Shown piece by piece: positions 8,373 through 17,257 of a DNA stretch of 64,000 bases. The position numbers and the translations under genes were made by a program. The notes beneath the pieces were generated by a model. That model saw only the letters and a program-made list of their open reading frames with translations, had not been told where the DNA came from and did no database searches. Location of the stretch: contig NZ_JAPCHX010000002.1 in assembly GCF_026107415.2 (NCBI RefSeq), positions 248,001-312,000 on the forward strand, written 5' to 3'. Each line of letters opens with the position of its first letter. The stretch's first letter is position 1. Source of the stretch: Microbacterium sp. MPKO10. Lineage in GTDB: Bacteria; Actinomycetota; Actinomycetes; Actinomycetales; Microbacteriaceae.

Positions 8373-9671
8373 ATGACCGAGAGCATTGAAGCGTTCGACG
8401 CCGTCGACATCATCCGCACCAAGCGCGACGCGGGGGAGCTGTCGACGGATGAGATCAACTGGCTCGTCGACGCCTACACGCGCGAATATGTCGGCAACGA
8501 GCAGATGGCGGCGCTTGCCATGGCGATTCTGCTCAACGGCATGACGCGGCGCGAGATTCGCGATCTGACACTGGCGATGATCGCGTCGGGGGAGCGCATG
8601 GACTTCTCTGGGCTCGGCAAGCGCACCGTGGACAAGCACTCGACCGGCGGAGTGGGAGACAAGATCACACTGCCGCTCATGCCCTTGGTCGCGTCGTTCG
8701 GCGTTGCCGTGCCGCAGCTTTCCGGCCGCGGGCTTGGTCACACGGGCGGCACCCTGGACAAGCTGGAGTCGATTCCCGGGTGGCGGGCCGACCTGTCGAA
8801 CGACGAGATGTTCGACCAGCTGCGCGAGCTCGGCGGCGTGATCTGCGCCGCGGGGTCGGGGTTGGCTCCCGCAGACAAACGGCTCTATGCGCTGCGCGAC
8901 GTGACGGGAACGGTTGAGGCGATTCCGCTGATCGCGTCGAGCATCATGTCGAAGAAGATCGCCGAGGGAACTGAGTCGCTCGTGCTCGACGTGAAGTTCG
9001 GCTCGGGCGCGTTCATGACCGAGTACGCGAAGGCTGAGGAGCTCGCGCGCACGATGGTCGAATTGGGAACGGATGCCGGCGTGGCAACGTCTGCGCTGCT
9101 GACCGATATGAACGTGCCGATCGGAACAGCGATCGGCAATGCCAACGAGGTGCGCGAATCGGTGGAGGTGCTTGCCGGAGGCGGGCCCGCCGACACCGTT
9201 GAGCTGACGATTGCCCTCGCGCGCGAAATGCTGACGCTCGCGGGCCAGCCAGACGCTGATGTCGAGGTGGCACTGGCCGACGGGCGCGCCATGGACGTGT
9301 GGCGTCGTACGGTTATGGCGCAGGGTGGGGATCCGGATGCTGCGCTGCCGACCGCGCGCGAATCGCACACGGTCACGGCAGCCCACGCCGGCGTCCTTGT
9401 GCGGCAGGAGGCACTTCCCTTCGGCCTCGCGGCGTGGCGTCTCGGCGCGGGCCGCGCTCGTGCGCAGGACCCTGTGCTGCATGCCTCGGGCATCGACCTG
9501 CACGTGAAGCCGGGCGAGGCCGTGACGGCGGGGCAGCCGCTCTTCACCCTCTCTGCTGACGACGATGCTCGCTTCGCGCGTGCGCTGGACGCGCTTGAGG
9601 GTGCCTACGAGGTTGATGCGGCAGCTGCTCCGTTCGCGCGCCAGCCGCGGGTCGCCGCCCGCATCGGCTGA
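8373..9671 (+). CDS. deoA: Thymidine phosphorylase
   Basis: The 432-aa enzyme has the standard length for pyrimidine-nucleoside phosphorylase. Visible signatures are the phosphate site KHSTGGVGDK, the SGRGLGHTGGTLDKLESI motif of the family, and SSIMSKKIAEG. It converts thymidine or uridine plus phosphate to free base and (deoxy)ribose-1-phosphate. The ATG at 8373 is preceded by AGGAAAGG. It lies 58 bases after cdd in the same direction, so cytidine deaminated by Cdd can be phosphorolysed here. The C-terminal part (GVLVRQEALPFGLAAW, and HVKPGEAVTAGQPLF) is the usual PYNP_C domain. Confidence 0.95.
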   Translation: MTESIEAFDAVDIIRTKRDAGELSTDEINWLVDAYTREYVGNEQMAALAMAILLNGMTRREIRDLTLAMIASGERMDFSGLGKRTVDKHSTGGVGDKITLPLMPLVASFGVAVPQLSGRGLGHTGGTLDKLESIPGWRADLSNDEMFDQLRELGGVICAAGSGLAPADKRLYALRDVTGTVEAIPLIASSIMSKKIAEGTESLVLDVKFGSGAFMTEYAKAEELARTMVELGTDAGVATSALLTDMNVPIGTAIGNANEVRESVEVLAGGGPADTVELTIALAREMLTLAGQPDADVEVALADGRAMDVWRRTVMAQGGDPDAALPTARESHTVTAAHAGVLVRQEALPFGLAAWRLGAGRARAQDPVLHASGIDLHVKPGEAVTAGQPLFTLSADDDARFARALDALEGAYEVDAAAAPFARQPRVAARIG

Positions 9672-9749
9672 GTCACGCGGTGCCATCTCGTGCGGCGTTC
9701 CGCACGAGGCGGGGCTTCTGACGAGCGCGGACGGCCGTGGGTCGATGCG

Positions 9750-9824
9750 CGAAAGTGAGATCCCACGATGTGCCCCTCCCGAGCGCGGCAAAGTCAAGTG
9801 GTCGATCGTGGCATCTCACTTTCG
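9750..9824. repeat. Long imperfect inverted repeat between convergent genes
   Basis: Two 20-base arms, 9750-9769 (starts CGAAAGTGAGAT) and 9805-9824 (ends ATCTCACTTTCG), match at all but one central position. The 35-base interior is unrelated. It lies between the 3' ends of deoA and the mutarotase gene. It could act as a bidirectional transcription stop, though the arm length and lack of U-tracts are also consistent with a small mobile palindrome. Confidence 0.6.
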
Positions 9825-9830
9825 GGAGTG

Positions 9831-10157
9831 CTACGCGAGATGGAAGTATTCGGTGAGCCGCTCGCTCGCAGCATCCGGATTCGACTCTGAGACGAAGTAC
9901 TCGGCCATTGTCGCCTGCCATCGCGCGTTGACGTCGGTCTCGGCCATGGCGCGCTGCGCTCGTTCGTAATCCTCGGTCTCAAGGTAGCCGACGACCAGGC
10001 CATCCTCCGCACGCAGAAAGAGCGAGTAGTTGTGCCAGCCCGTCTGCCGCAGGGCCTCGAGCATCTCGGGCCACACGTGCTCGTGCACGGCGAGATAGTC
10101 GTCGATGCGGTCGGGCTTCAGATGCATGAGAAAGCAGACGCGTTCTGTGGCGGTCAC
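9831..10157 (-). CDS. rhaM: L-rhamnose mutarotase (DUF718)
   Basis: The 108-aa protein fits the RhaM family, which interconverts alpha and beta anomers of L-rhamnose. Family features are FLMHLKPDRIDDYLAVHEHVWPEM, with the active-site His in the HxxVWPEM segment, and the WHNYSLFL strand. I prefer the GTG at 10157 (reverse strand), which has GAAGGAG six bases upstream, over an earlier ATG at 10184. No other rhamnose genes are nearby, so it stands alone. Function outside rhamnose catabolism cannot be excluded. Confidence 0.85.
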   Translation of the reverse strand: MTATERVCFLMHLKPDRIDDYLAVHEHVWPEMLEALRQTGWHNYSLFLRAEDGLVVGYLETEDYERAQRAMAETDVNARWQATMAEYFVSESNPDAASERLTEYFHLA

Positions 10158-10548
10158 TTGCGCTCCTTCGTGTCGGTGAATCACGTCTCATGATACGTTT
10201 CAGCATTCAGCATTCAGCATGATGGTGTGCCCGTGCCCGTGCTCGTGCTCGTGACTGTGACTGTGACTGTGACTGTGACTGCGGCCCTGGCGGAGACTGC
10301 ATCTGCGGGCTGGGCGTGAACGCGTCTTCTCGACTCCACCCCACGATCTTGATGTTGCGATAGACGCACAGCTGTCTGCAAATTTTGGTGCACTTCGCCA
10401 ACATAAGAATCCACCACACTGTGGCTCCCACGATGTTTGTTAGGAGTCCTTCCAATTAAGGGCTCGCCTTGTTACGGTCTCCACAGCCGCCCCGTGCCTT
10501 TGAAGCCGTCGCCCGACGGCTCCACGAGCGGCAGTTCGAAGAGGAACC
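10158..10548. other. Gene-free region with short tandem repeats
   Basis: This is the divergent region between rhaM and the chitinase pseudogene. It contains three TCAGCAT-type heptamers at about 10200-10220 and a hexamer array at 10228-10281. The rest, down to the chitinase start, probably holds its promoter and leader; no convincing small gene was seen. Confidence 0.5.
10228..10281. repeat. Hexanucleotide tandem array
   Basis: Nine hexamers run in succession: two TGCCCG, two TGCTCG and five TGACTG. The blocks differ by single-base changes, as if the array grew by slippage while mutating. It lies just upstream of rhaM, which is transcribed away from it. Confidence 0.85.
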
Positions 10549-12451
10549 ATGACCCGAAGATCCCGACGCGCTCTCGCCATCGGCGTAGCCGCTGCAGTTC
10601 TCGCCGTCCCGCTCTCAACACCCGCGTTCGCCGCAAACCCGGAGACCGATCCGGCCCCTCTCAATGGGTACCGAAGTGTCGGCTACGTGATGGCCGAGTC
10701 GCCCGAAACGCGCGACTTTCAGATCGCCGACATCATCTCTAGCGGTGCGATCAACGATCTGACCCACATCAACTATGCGTTCGGAAACGTCACGAGCGAA
10801 TTAGTGTGACATCGTCGATGGTCGCGATGAGGCCGCTGTCGATGAAGGTGACGCCTACAACGACTTCCTGCGCCCCGTGGCTGCGGAGGACTCCGTCGAC
10901 GGTGTCGCGGACACCGACCATCAAGCGATTGCCGGCAACTTCAACCAGCTGCGTAAGTTGAAGGCCCACTACCCAGACATCAACATCCTGATCTCGCTTG
11001 GTGGTTGGACCTGGTCCGACTACTTCTCCGAGGCAGCATCCACGCCCGAGAGCCGTGAGAAGCTCGTCGACTCCTGCCTGGATCTGTACATCGAGGGGAA
11101 CGTCCCGACGTACGAAGGGAAGGGAGGCGACGGCGCGGCTGCCGGAATCTTCGATGGAATCGACATCGACTGGGAATGGCCTGTCACGGGAGGCGAGACG
11201 CCGAATGCGACGCCCGAGGACGCCGAGAACTTCATTGCGCTCATGGCTGAGTTCCGCGCCGAGCTCGATGCTCTCGGTGAGCAGAACAGCGAACGCTACC
11301 TGCTGAGCGCATTCGCACCAGTCGGCGGATGGAATACGCAGGGCGGCTGGCGCGACGCACGCATCTTCGAGAGCGTCGATTTTCTGAATGTTCAGGGATA
11401 TGACTATCACGGCGGCTGGGTGCCGAATCAGACCGGTCACCAGGGCAACCTCTGGCCGGATGGGGACAACAACTGGGGTCTCGCTCTGGCTCCGGAACTG
11501 CAGGCGTACCTTGATGCTGGAGCGCGCCCTGATCAACTGAACGCGGGCCTCGCCGCCTACGGGCACGGGTGGTACGGCGTTCAGAACGGAAACGCTGCGT
11601 GGCAGGATGCCGAGGGATATATCGGTACCGCGACGTATGCGGATCTGCGAGAGACCGGTGAGCGGCACTTCGACCCGGAGACCGGAGCAGCGTGGATTTT
11701 CGTTGAGGGAACGGGCGGGGACGACACCGTGACAGCCGCCGAAGACGACGGTGCGCCCGAGGGGGCAAGCCAATGGTGGAGTCTCGACACACCGGCATCA
11801 GTGACGGCCAAAGCCGAGCACATCGCCGCGGCAGGCTACGGCGGCGCTATGTGGTGGGATCTCTCTGGGGACTACCAGAATGAGCTCGGCAACGCGCTCG
11901 GCACGACGCTGCGCGCCAGTGAGATGGGCCCGCTTTCGGCTCCGACGCTGTCGTCAGGTCACGAGTTTGACATCGCTGTCGGCGATGACATCGCAGTGGA
12001 TCTCTCGGTACGCGGTGCCGGGCCGCTCGACATCGCGGTCGTCTCGGGCGAACTGCCTGCCGGGCTTGAGCTGGACGGCCACTCGATCCTCGGCACTGCG
12101 ACCGAGCCCGGCACGTTCACGGCGCAATTGATCGCGACGAACGCGTTCGGCGAGAGCGCCCCGGTGACGTTCGCCGTGACCGTTGCGCAGGCACCTGGCT
12201 CGGGTGAAGGCGAGGAAACGGATCCCGGTGACGAGGAAGAGTCTGATTCAGGCTCGGATGCTGAAGATGAAAAGCCGAGCGGAAGCAGCGACGCCGATGC
12301 TGCTGCTGATGCGAAGGCAAGTGCCGACGATTCTGAAAACGCAGGCTCCCTTCCGCGTACAGGAGCGGATCCATCCGGTCTCTTTGCGCTTGCACTGGTG
12401 CTCGTACTCCTTGGAGGTGGGGCAATCGTGGTGCGTCGCCGGATGAGCTGA
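10549..12451 (+). pseudogene. Frameshifted GH18 chitinase with LPXTG cell-wall anchor
   Basis: Residues from 10549 give a signal peptide (LAIGVAAAVLAVPLSTPAFA) and a GH18 start (YRSVGYVMAESP, THINYAFGNV). The frame ends at TGA 10807-10809. The rest of the enzyme continues in the next frame: SLGGWTW, the catalytic DGIDIDWEWP motif, the closing MWWDLSGDY strand, then a putative Ig-like domain and an acidic linker. The C-terminus is LPRTG, a membrane span and RRRM, a sortase anchor. Removing the single A at 10803 joins the halves as SELCDIVDG with no other defect. It is therefore either a very recent pseudogene or a sequencing error in an intact surface chitinase. Confidence 0.85.
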
Positions 12452-12471
12452 CTCAGACGGAGGTCACGCGA

Positions 12472-12507
12472 GAACGGGCTGGGTGAGTGGCAGCATCCAG
12501 CCCGTTC
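12472..12507 (+). terminator. Hairpin after chitinase gene
   Basis: Arms GAACGGGCTGG and CCAGCCCGTTC are a perfect 11-bp inverted repeat around a 14-base loop, 20 bases after the chitinase stop. There is no U-run, which is common for actinobacterial terminators. Confidence 0.5.
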
Positions 12508-12631
12508 GCGTGTCGTCGCCCGGGCTCTGACAGGTGCCTCATGATGCTCTCGCGGTGCGTTCGCTGCACCGCGCCGCGGACACCGCGAACATGCACTGTT
12601 CACGACTGCCTCCGCACGGTAGCCTGAGGGC

Positions 12632-13759
12632 GTGACTGAACTCGACGATGACATGCTCGGCCGCGTCAACCTGCGTGACGTGCCGAAGGTGTCGCTGCAC
12701 GACCACTTGGACGGCGGCTTGCGGCCCGCCACGATTCTCGACCTTGCCGACGAAGCCGGCGTCAGTGTGCCAGAGACGGATGCTGACAGCTTGGCCGACT
12801 GGTTCGTGACCCAGTGCAACGCAGGCAACCTCGTCGACTATCTCTCGACGTTCGACCTCACGACGTCGGTGATGCAGACCGAAGACGCTCTTGAGCGCGT
12901 TGCCCGCGAGTTCGTGCACGACCTCGCCGACGACGGCGTCGTGTACGGAGAGGTGCGGTGGGCGCCCGAGCAGCACCTCGAGAAGGGGCTCAGCCTCGAC
13001 GCGGCTGTGGAGGCGGTGCAGGCGGGGCTTGAAGCGGGCGTCGCCGATATCGATCGGCTGGGGCGCAGCATCCGGGTGGGTCAGCTCGTCACGGCAATGC
13101 GGCACGCCGATCGTGGACTCGAGATTGCGCAGCTTGCCGTGAGGCATCGCGACAGCGGTGTGGTCGGATTCGACATCGCCGGGGCTGAGGCCGGATTCCT
13201 GCCCAGCAGACACCGCCTGGCGTTCGACTACCTCGCGGTGAACCACTTTCCGGTCACCGTGCATGCGGGAGAGGCCGACGGACTGCACTCGATTCAGAGC
13301 GCGCTTGTCGACGGTCGTGCGCTGCGGCTTGGTCACGGTGTGCGGCTTGCCGAAGACATCTCGACGGTGCGCAGCGACGACGAGAACACCTATGTCTCGC
13401 TCGGGCGCCTCGCCGAGTGGGTCAAGGATCGTGAGATCGCACTGGAGCTCAGCCCGTCATCGAACCTGCAGACCGGAGCGATTGACGCGTGGGGGACCGA
13501 GATCGGTGACCACCCGTTCGATGTGCTGTACCAGCTGGGGTTCTGCGTCACCGTGAACCCCGACAATCGCACGCAGTCGGGCACGACGCTCACCCGTGAG
13601 CTGGCGCAGCTGGCCGACGCATTCTCGTACGATCTGGCGGACATCGAGACGTTCCAGCTCAACGCGGCACAGTCGGCATTCCTGCCGCTGGAAGACCGTG
13701 AGGATCTCGTGGATGTCATCAGTCAGGGCTTTGAAGACGCCGAGAGTTACGGCGCATGA
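12632..13759 (+). CDS. add: Adenosine deaminase
   Basis: The 375-aa enzyme deaminates adenosine or deoxyadenosine to inosine. The zinc and catalytic residues are present: HDH at residues 23-25 (LHDHLDGG), HAGE with the catalytic Glu, LGHGVRL, and SPSSN followed by NPDNR, which carries the zinc-binding Asp region. The start is a GTG. It completes purine entry into the salvage route of this region, with inosine then going to purine nucleoside phosphorylase encoded 3 kb downstream on the other strand. The gap before it (12508-12631) probably contains its own promoter. Confidence 0.95.
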   Translation: MTELDDDMLGRVNLRDVPKVSLHDHLDGGLRPATILDLADEAGVSVPETDADSLADWFVTQCNAGNLVDYLSTFDLTTSVMQTEDALERVAREFVHDLADDGVVYGEVRWAPEQHLEKGLSLDAAVEAVQAGLEAGVADIDRLGRSIRVGQLVTAMRHADRGLEIAQLAVRHRDSGVVGFDIAGAEAGFLPSRHRLAFDYLAVNHFPVTVHAGEADGLHSIQSALVDGRALRLGHGVRLAEDISTVRSDDENTYVSLGRLAEWVKDREIALELSPSSNLQTGAIDAWGTEIGDHPFDVLYQLGFCVTVNPDNRTQSGTTLTRELAQLADAFSYDLADIETFQLNAAQSAFLPLEDREDLVDVISQGFEDAESYGA

Positions 13760-13863
13760 CTCGCGTCGTCAGTGGCCTGTCATAAACTGGAGGGCGTTGG
13801 GCGCGCCCATTCGATAACCGAGTGAGAGCGTCACGTGCCCACGATGAGCTTCTGAGAGTGCCG

Positions 13864-14322
13864 ATGCCGTTGCCACCGCTTCCCGATTCCGCCCTGAACC
13901 TCGGCGCTTCGGCGCGTGATTGGAAGCAGGCAGTGATGCTCGCGGGCAAGGCTCTCGAGCTGAGCGGCGCCGTCACCGCTGACTACGCGAAGCGAATGGT
14001 CCAGGTCGTCGAGGAGTTTGGTGCCTACATCGTCATCGCCCCGGGCCTCGCGCTCGCACATGCCCGACCCGGCCCCGACGTCCACGCCGAGGGCCTCTCG
14101 GTTGTCACGCTGACCGAGCCCGTTTTGTTCGGCCATCCGTACAACGACCCCGTGTCTGTCGTGATCGGGCTTGCCGTGCAGTCGTCGGAGGAACACGTTG
14201 CTGGCGTTGCCGCACTGGCGAACGTCTTCAACAATCCGTCAACCATCGGCGAGCTGGCAGCGGCCACAACGCCTGAGTCCGTGCGGAGCATCCTCGGCAT
14301 CGCCCACGAGGTCTCGTCATGA
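13864..14322 (+). CDS. PTS IIA component (mannitol/ascorbate type)
   Basis: The 152-aa protein is of the EIIA-2 fold. The phosphorylated histidine is His66 in LALAHARPGP, in the usual position for this family. Start is uncertain: the ATG at 13864 has GAGAG five bases upstream, while a GTG at 13822 would add 14 residues. It overlaps the IIB gene by 4 bases (ATGA). No IIC permease or sugar enzyme lies within the window. It would accept phosphate from HPr and pass it to the next protein. It may serve a distant permease or act in regulation. Confidence 0.85.
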   Translation: MPLPPLPDSALNLGASARDWKQAVMLAGKALELSGAVTADYAKRMVQVVEEFGAYIVIAPGLALAHARPGPDVHAEGLSVVTLTEPVLFGHPYNDPVSVVIGLAVQSSEEHVAGVAALANVFNNPSTIGELAAATTPESVRSILGIAHEVSS

Positions 14323-14594
14323 AACGCATCGTGACGCTGTGCGGCGCCGGCGTCGGCACCTCGGGCATTCTCAAGGTCAATGCCGAGCGTGTGCTCGCGC
14401 GCCTGGGAATCGACGCGATGGTGACGGCGACCGATGTCAACAATGTGCAGGCGGATGCTGCCGACGCGCAGGTGATTCTGACGTCGCCCGAGCTGGTGAA
14501 GCACATCGGCCGCACGTTCGCCGACGTCGTCGAGATCAACAGCTACGTCGACCTCGACGAGATCGAGCGCAAGCTCGACGAAGCGCTCGGCTAG
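14319..14594 (+). CDS. PTS IIB component (ascorbate/lactose-like)
   Basis: The 91-aa IIB protein has the phosphocysteine loop MKRIVTLCGAGVGTSG, with Cys8 the expected phosphorylation site. It overlaps the IIA gene by 4 bases, so the two are made together. In a complete system the phosphate would go from Cys8 to sugar bound by a IIC membrane protein, which is absent here. The downstream gap (14595-14690) holds two copies of AGCAGCTCCTGGCA but no further gene in this direction. Confidence 0.87.
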   Translation: MKRIVTLCGAGVGTSGILKVNAERVLARLGIDAMVTATDVNNVQADAADAQVILTSPELVKHIGRTFADVVEINSYVDLDEIERKLDEALG

Positions 14595-14690
14595 TCGAGC
14601 ACACCTGCGCTTCTGCGCACACATCGCGGTGATGCCAGAGGCAGCTCCTGGCAACCCGCAGCAGCTCCTGGCAGGCTCAGCAGCCCGCGA

Positions 14691-16388
14691 TCAGCGCTCG
14701 GCGACCCGCTGAGAGAAGGCGTCGAGGTCAGAGCGGATGCTGGCGAGCACACCACGTGCACGTTCGCTCTCTTCTGCAGGCGCCGTGACGTCGATGTAGT
14801 ACTTCAGCTTCGGCTCCGTGCCGCTCGGCCGCGCCATCACGCGCGAACCGTCCTCGAGCGAGAAGCGCAGCGCGTCGGTGGGCGGAAGATCGTTCGCACC
14901 GTGACGAAGGTCGTCGACATGCGAGACCGTGACACCCCCGAGTGTGGTCGGCGGGTTCTCACGCAGCTCCGTCATGATCGCCGTAATGAGCGACAGGTCA
15001 GTGACACGCACCGACAGCTGATCGCTCGCGAAGAAACCGAACGCCTCAGTGAACTGATCGAGCAGCTGCGCGACAGTGAGCCCCTCGCGCTTCGCCTCAG
15101 CAGCCAGGGCGAGAAACGCGACGCCGGCCGAGATGCCGTCTTTGTCTTTGACAGCATCCGGATTCACGAGATACCCGATGGCCTCTTCGTAACCGAACAC
15201 CAGGCTTGGAACGCGGGAGACCCACTTGAAGCCGGTGAGTGTCTCGACGAACCGCAGGCCGTACTCCGTGGCGACCACTCCCAGCGCCGGTGACGACACG
15301 ATGGTGCACGCGAGCGCGGCATCCGGAGTGCCCTCCTTTGCAGCCTGACGCGCGGCCTCCCAGCCGAGTAGCCAGCCCACTTCGTTGCCCGTGAGCTGAC
15401 GGTACCCCTCGGCACTCTCGGCGTCCGGGATCGCAATCGACATGCGGTCGGCGTCCGGGTCGTTGGCGATGATCAGCTCGGCACCGACCTCACGAGCGAG
15501 TGCGAACGACAGGTCAAGGGCGCCGGGCTCCTCCGGGTTCGGAAACGAGACCGTCGGGAACGCGGCATCCGGTTCTTGCTGCTCCGGGACCGACGCGACG
15601 GCCGTGTATTCGGCGGCATCGATGACTTTCGCGAAGGTCTCCCACCCCACACCGTGCATTGCCGTGTAGACGACGGAGAGCTGGTCAGCGTCTGAAGGCA
15701 GCAGGGCCGCGGTCGCCGAGACATAGGCGTCGACAACGGATTCGTCAGCGATCTCATACGTCGTGGATCGCGGGAGGTCGAGGACGCTTTGATCGCGCGC
15801 GACGCGCTCGATCTGCTCGGCGATCTCGCCGTCCGTCGGAGGCACGATCTGCGAACCGTCGTCTGCGTCGCCAAGGTAGACCTTGTACCCGTTGTCTTTC
15901 GGCGGGTTGTGACTGGCCGTCACCATGACGCCGGCGGATGCTCCGAGATGCCGCACGGCGAAGGCGAGCACGGGCGTCGGCAGAAGCCGCGGCAGCAGAA
16001 TCGCCCGGACGCCGGCGCCAGCCATGAGCTCGGCAGTGTCACGAGCGAAGACATCGGAGTTCGTGCGCCCGTCGTAGCCGATCACGACGCTGGGGGATTG
16101 GTCGCGGGCGAGCAGGAACGCGGCGAGGCCGGCGGCTGCCTGCGCAACGAGAACGCGGTTCATCCGAGCCGAGCCGGCACCGATGCGGCCGCGGAGACCC
16201 GCCGTGCCAAAGGACAGGCGCGTGTCAAACCGCGAATGGAGTTCGTCGACGGCGATCTCGCTGCCCGCGGCAGCATCCTGAATCAGAGTGTCAAGCTGCT
16301 CACGCGTCGTCTCGTCCGGATCTTGAGCGAGCCACGCGCGCGCGGTGTCGATGATGGGATCTGCGGTGTTCTCGGTGTTCTCAGCCAT
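14691..16388 (-). CDS. Phosphosugar mutase (phosphopentomutase/phosphoglucomutase, PGM2 type)
   Basis: The 565-aa alpha-D-phosphohexomutase family enzyme has all four active-site elements: phosphoserine loop TASHNPPKDNGYKVY, metal site DPDADRMSI, sugar-binding GYEEAIGY, and C-terminal phosphate-binding RPSGTEPKLKYY. The length and motif spelling match the PGM2-like branch, whose members can act as phosphopentomutases. Its ATG overlaps the stop of purine nucleoside phosphorylase by one base, so the pair are coupled. Ribose-1-phosphate released by the phosphorylase would become ribose-5-phosphate. That substrate assignment is inferred from context. Confidence 0.88.
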   Translation of the reverse strand: MAENTENTADPIIDTARAWLAQDPDETTREQLDTLIQDAAAGSEIAVDELHSRFDTRLSFGTAGLRGRIGAGSARMNRVLVAQAAAGLAAFLLARDQSPSVVIGYDGRTNSDVFARDTAELMAGAGVRAILLPRLLPTPVLAFAVRHLGASAGVMVTASHNPPKDNGYKVYLGDADDGSQIVPPTDGEIAEQIERVARDQSVLDLPRSTTYEIADESVVDAYVSATAALLPSDADQLSVVYTAMHGVGWETFAKVIDAAEYTAVASVPEQQEPDAAFPTVSFPNPEEPGALDLSFALAREVGAELIIANDPDADRMSIAIPDAESAEGYRQLTGNEVGWLLGWEAARQAAKEGTPDAALACTIVSSPALGVVATEYGLRFVETLTGFKWVSRVPSLVFGYEEAIGYLVNPDAVKDKDGISAGVAFLALAAEAKREGLTVAQLLDQFTEAFGFFASDQLSVRVTDLSLITAIMTELRENPPTTLGGVTVSHVDDLRHGANDLPPTDALRFSLEDGSRVMARPSGTEPKLKYYIDVTAPAEESERARGVLASIRSDLDAFSQRVAER

Positions 16389-17221
16389 TACAGCTCCGTG
16401 ACGATTCGGGCGAGGAGGTTGCCGATCTCGGCCTCGGCAGCACGCCCGGCTTCGATCACCTCTTCATGGCTCAGCGGGGTCGCCTGGATGCCGGCGGCGA
16501 GGTTCGTGATGAGCGACATACCCAGCACCTCCATGCCGGCCTGGCGGGCAGCGATCGCCTCAAGCGCCGTCGACATGCCGACGATGTGACCGCCGAGCGT
16601 CTTCGCCATCTGCACCTCGGCCGGGGTCTCGTAGTGCGGGCCGCGGAACTGACAGTAGACGCCCTCGTCAAGCGACGGATCGATGCGATGCGCGATGTCG
16701 CGGAGTCTCTGCGAGTAGAGGTCTGTGAGATCGACGAACGTGGCGCCCTCGAGCGGCGAATCACTCGTGAGGTTGATGTGGTCGCTGATCAGAACGGGCG
16801 TACCCGGCATCCAATGGTCTTTGATACCACCGGCGCCGTTCGTGAGGATCATCGTCGTGGCGCCGGCCGCCGCTGCCGTGCGCACCGAATGTACGACCCG
16901 GCGCACACCATGGCCCTCGTAATAGTGCGTGCGCGCTCCGATGACGAGGGCGCGCGTGCCGTTCTCCAGCAGAATCGAGCGGAGCGTGCCGACGTGACCG
17001 TCGAGTGCGGGCTTCGAGAATCCGGTGACGTCGGTGGCGGAAATAGTTGCCGTGGTCTCTCCGATGAGATCGGCAGCTCGGCCCCAGCCGGAGCCGAGAG
17101 TCAGGGCGATGTCGTGCTTCTCGACGCCCGTGAGTCGGGCGATGTCGTCGGCCGCTCGCTGGGCGATCTCGAACGGATCTGCCGTCGCAGCATCCAGGGG
17201 GTTTGTGTGCGTCTCTGGCAT
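16388..17221 (-). CDS. punA: Purine-nucleoside phosphorylase
   Basis: The 277-aa protein is of the trimeric PNP class (PunA/DeoD2). Typical elements are the phosphate-binding LTLGSGWG, the ARTHYYEGHGVRRVVH segment, LTNGAGGI and the purine-site region FRGPHYETPAEV. It cleaves inosine or guanosine with phosphate to the base and ribose-1-phosphate. It is the first gene of a two-gene unit with the phosphosugar mutase, and it diverges from the flavoprotein gene whose start is only 36 bases away, so the two promoters overlap. Confidence 0.94.
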   Translation of the reverse strand: MPETHTNPLDAATADPFEIAQRAADDIARLTGVEKHDIALTLGSGWGRAADLIGETTATISATDVTGFSKPALDGHVGTLRSILLENGTRALVIGARTHYYEGHGVRRVVHSVRTAAAAGATTMILTNGAGGIKDHWMPGTPVLISDHINLTSDSPLEGATFVDLTDLYSQRLRDIAHRIDPSLDEGVYCQFRGPHYETPAEVQMAKTLGGHIVGMSTALEAIAARQAGMEVLGMSLITNLAAGIQATPLSHEEVIEAGRAAEAEIGNLLARIVTEL

Positions 17222-17257
17222 CCACCCAGTCTAAGCGGTGCAGATAGACTCGTGGAT

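Noticed and set aside
8358-9797. Minus-strand open frame of 479 codons over thymidine phosphorylase
   Set aside because: Antisense to a complete, signature-bearing deoA; rich in Arg and His with no domain.
10207-10455. Minus-strand frame with an SQSQSQS/TVTVTV-type peptide
   Set aside because: It is generated by the hexamer array, has no ribosome-binding site and no family resemblance.
10800-10810. Programmed +1 frameshift in the chitinase gene (GTG TGA C, reminiscent of RF2)
   Set aside because: The P-site GTG would have to re-pair with TGT, which is poor, and no upstream stimulator is visible. A single inserted A explains the break better.
16466-17257. N-terminal extension of the LpdA-like flavoprotein
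   Set aside because: The frame stays open upstream only because it mirrors punA on the other strand. The FAD-binding motif begins near the ATG at 17258, which gives the normal family length.
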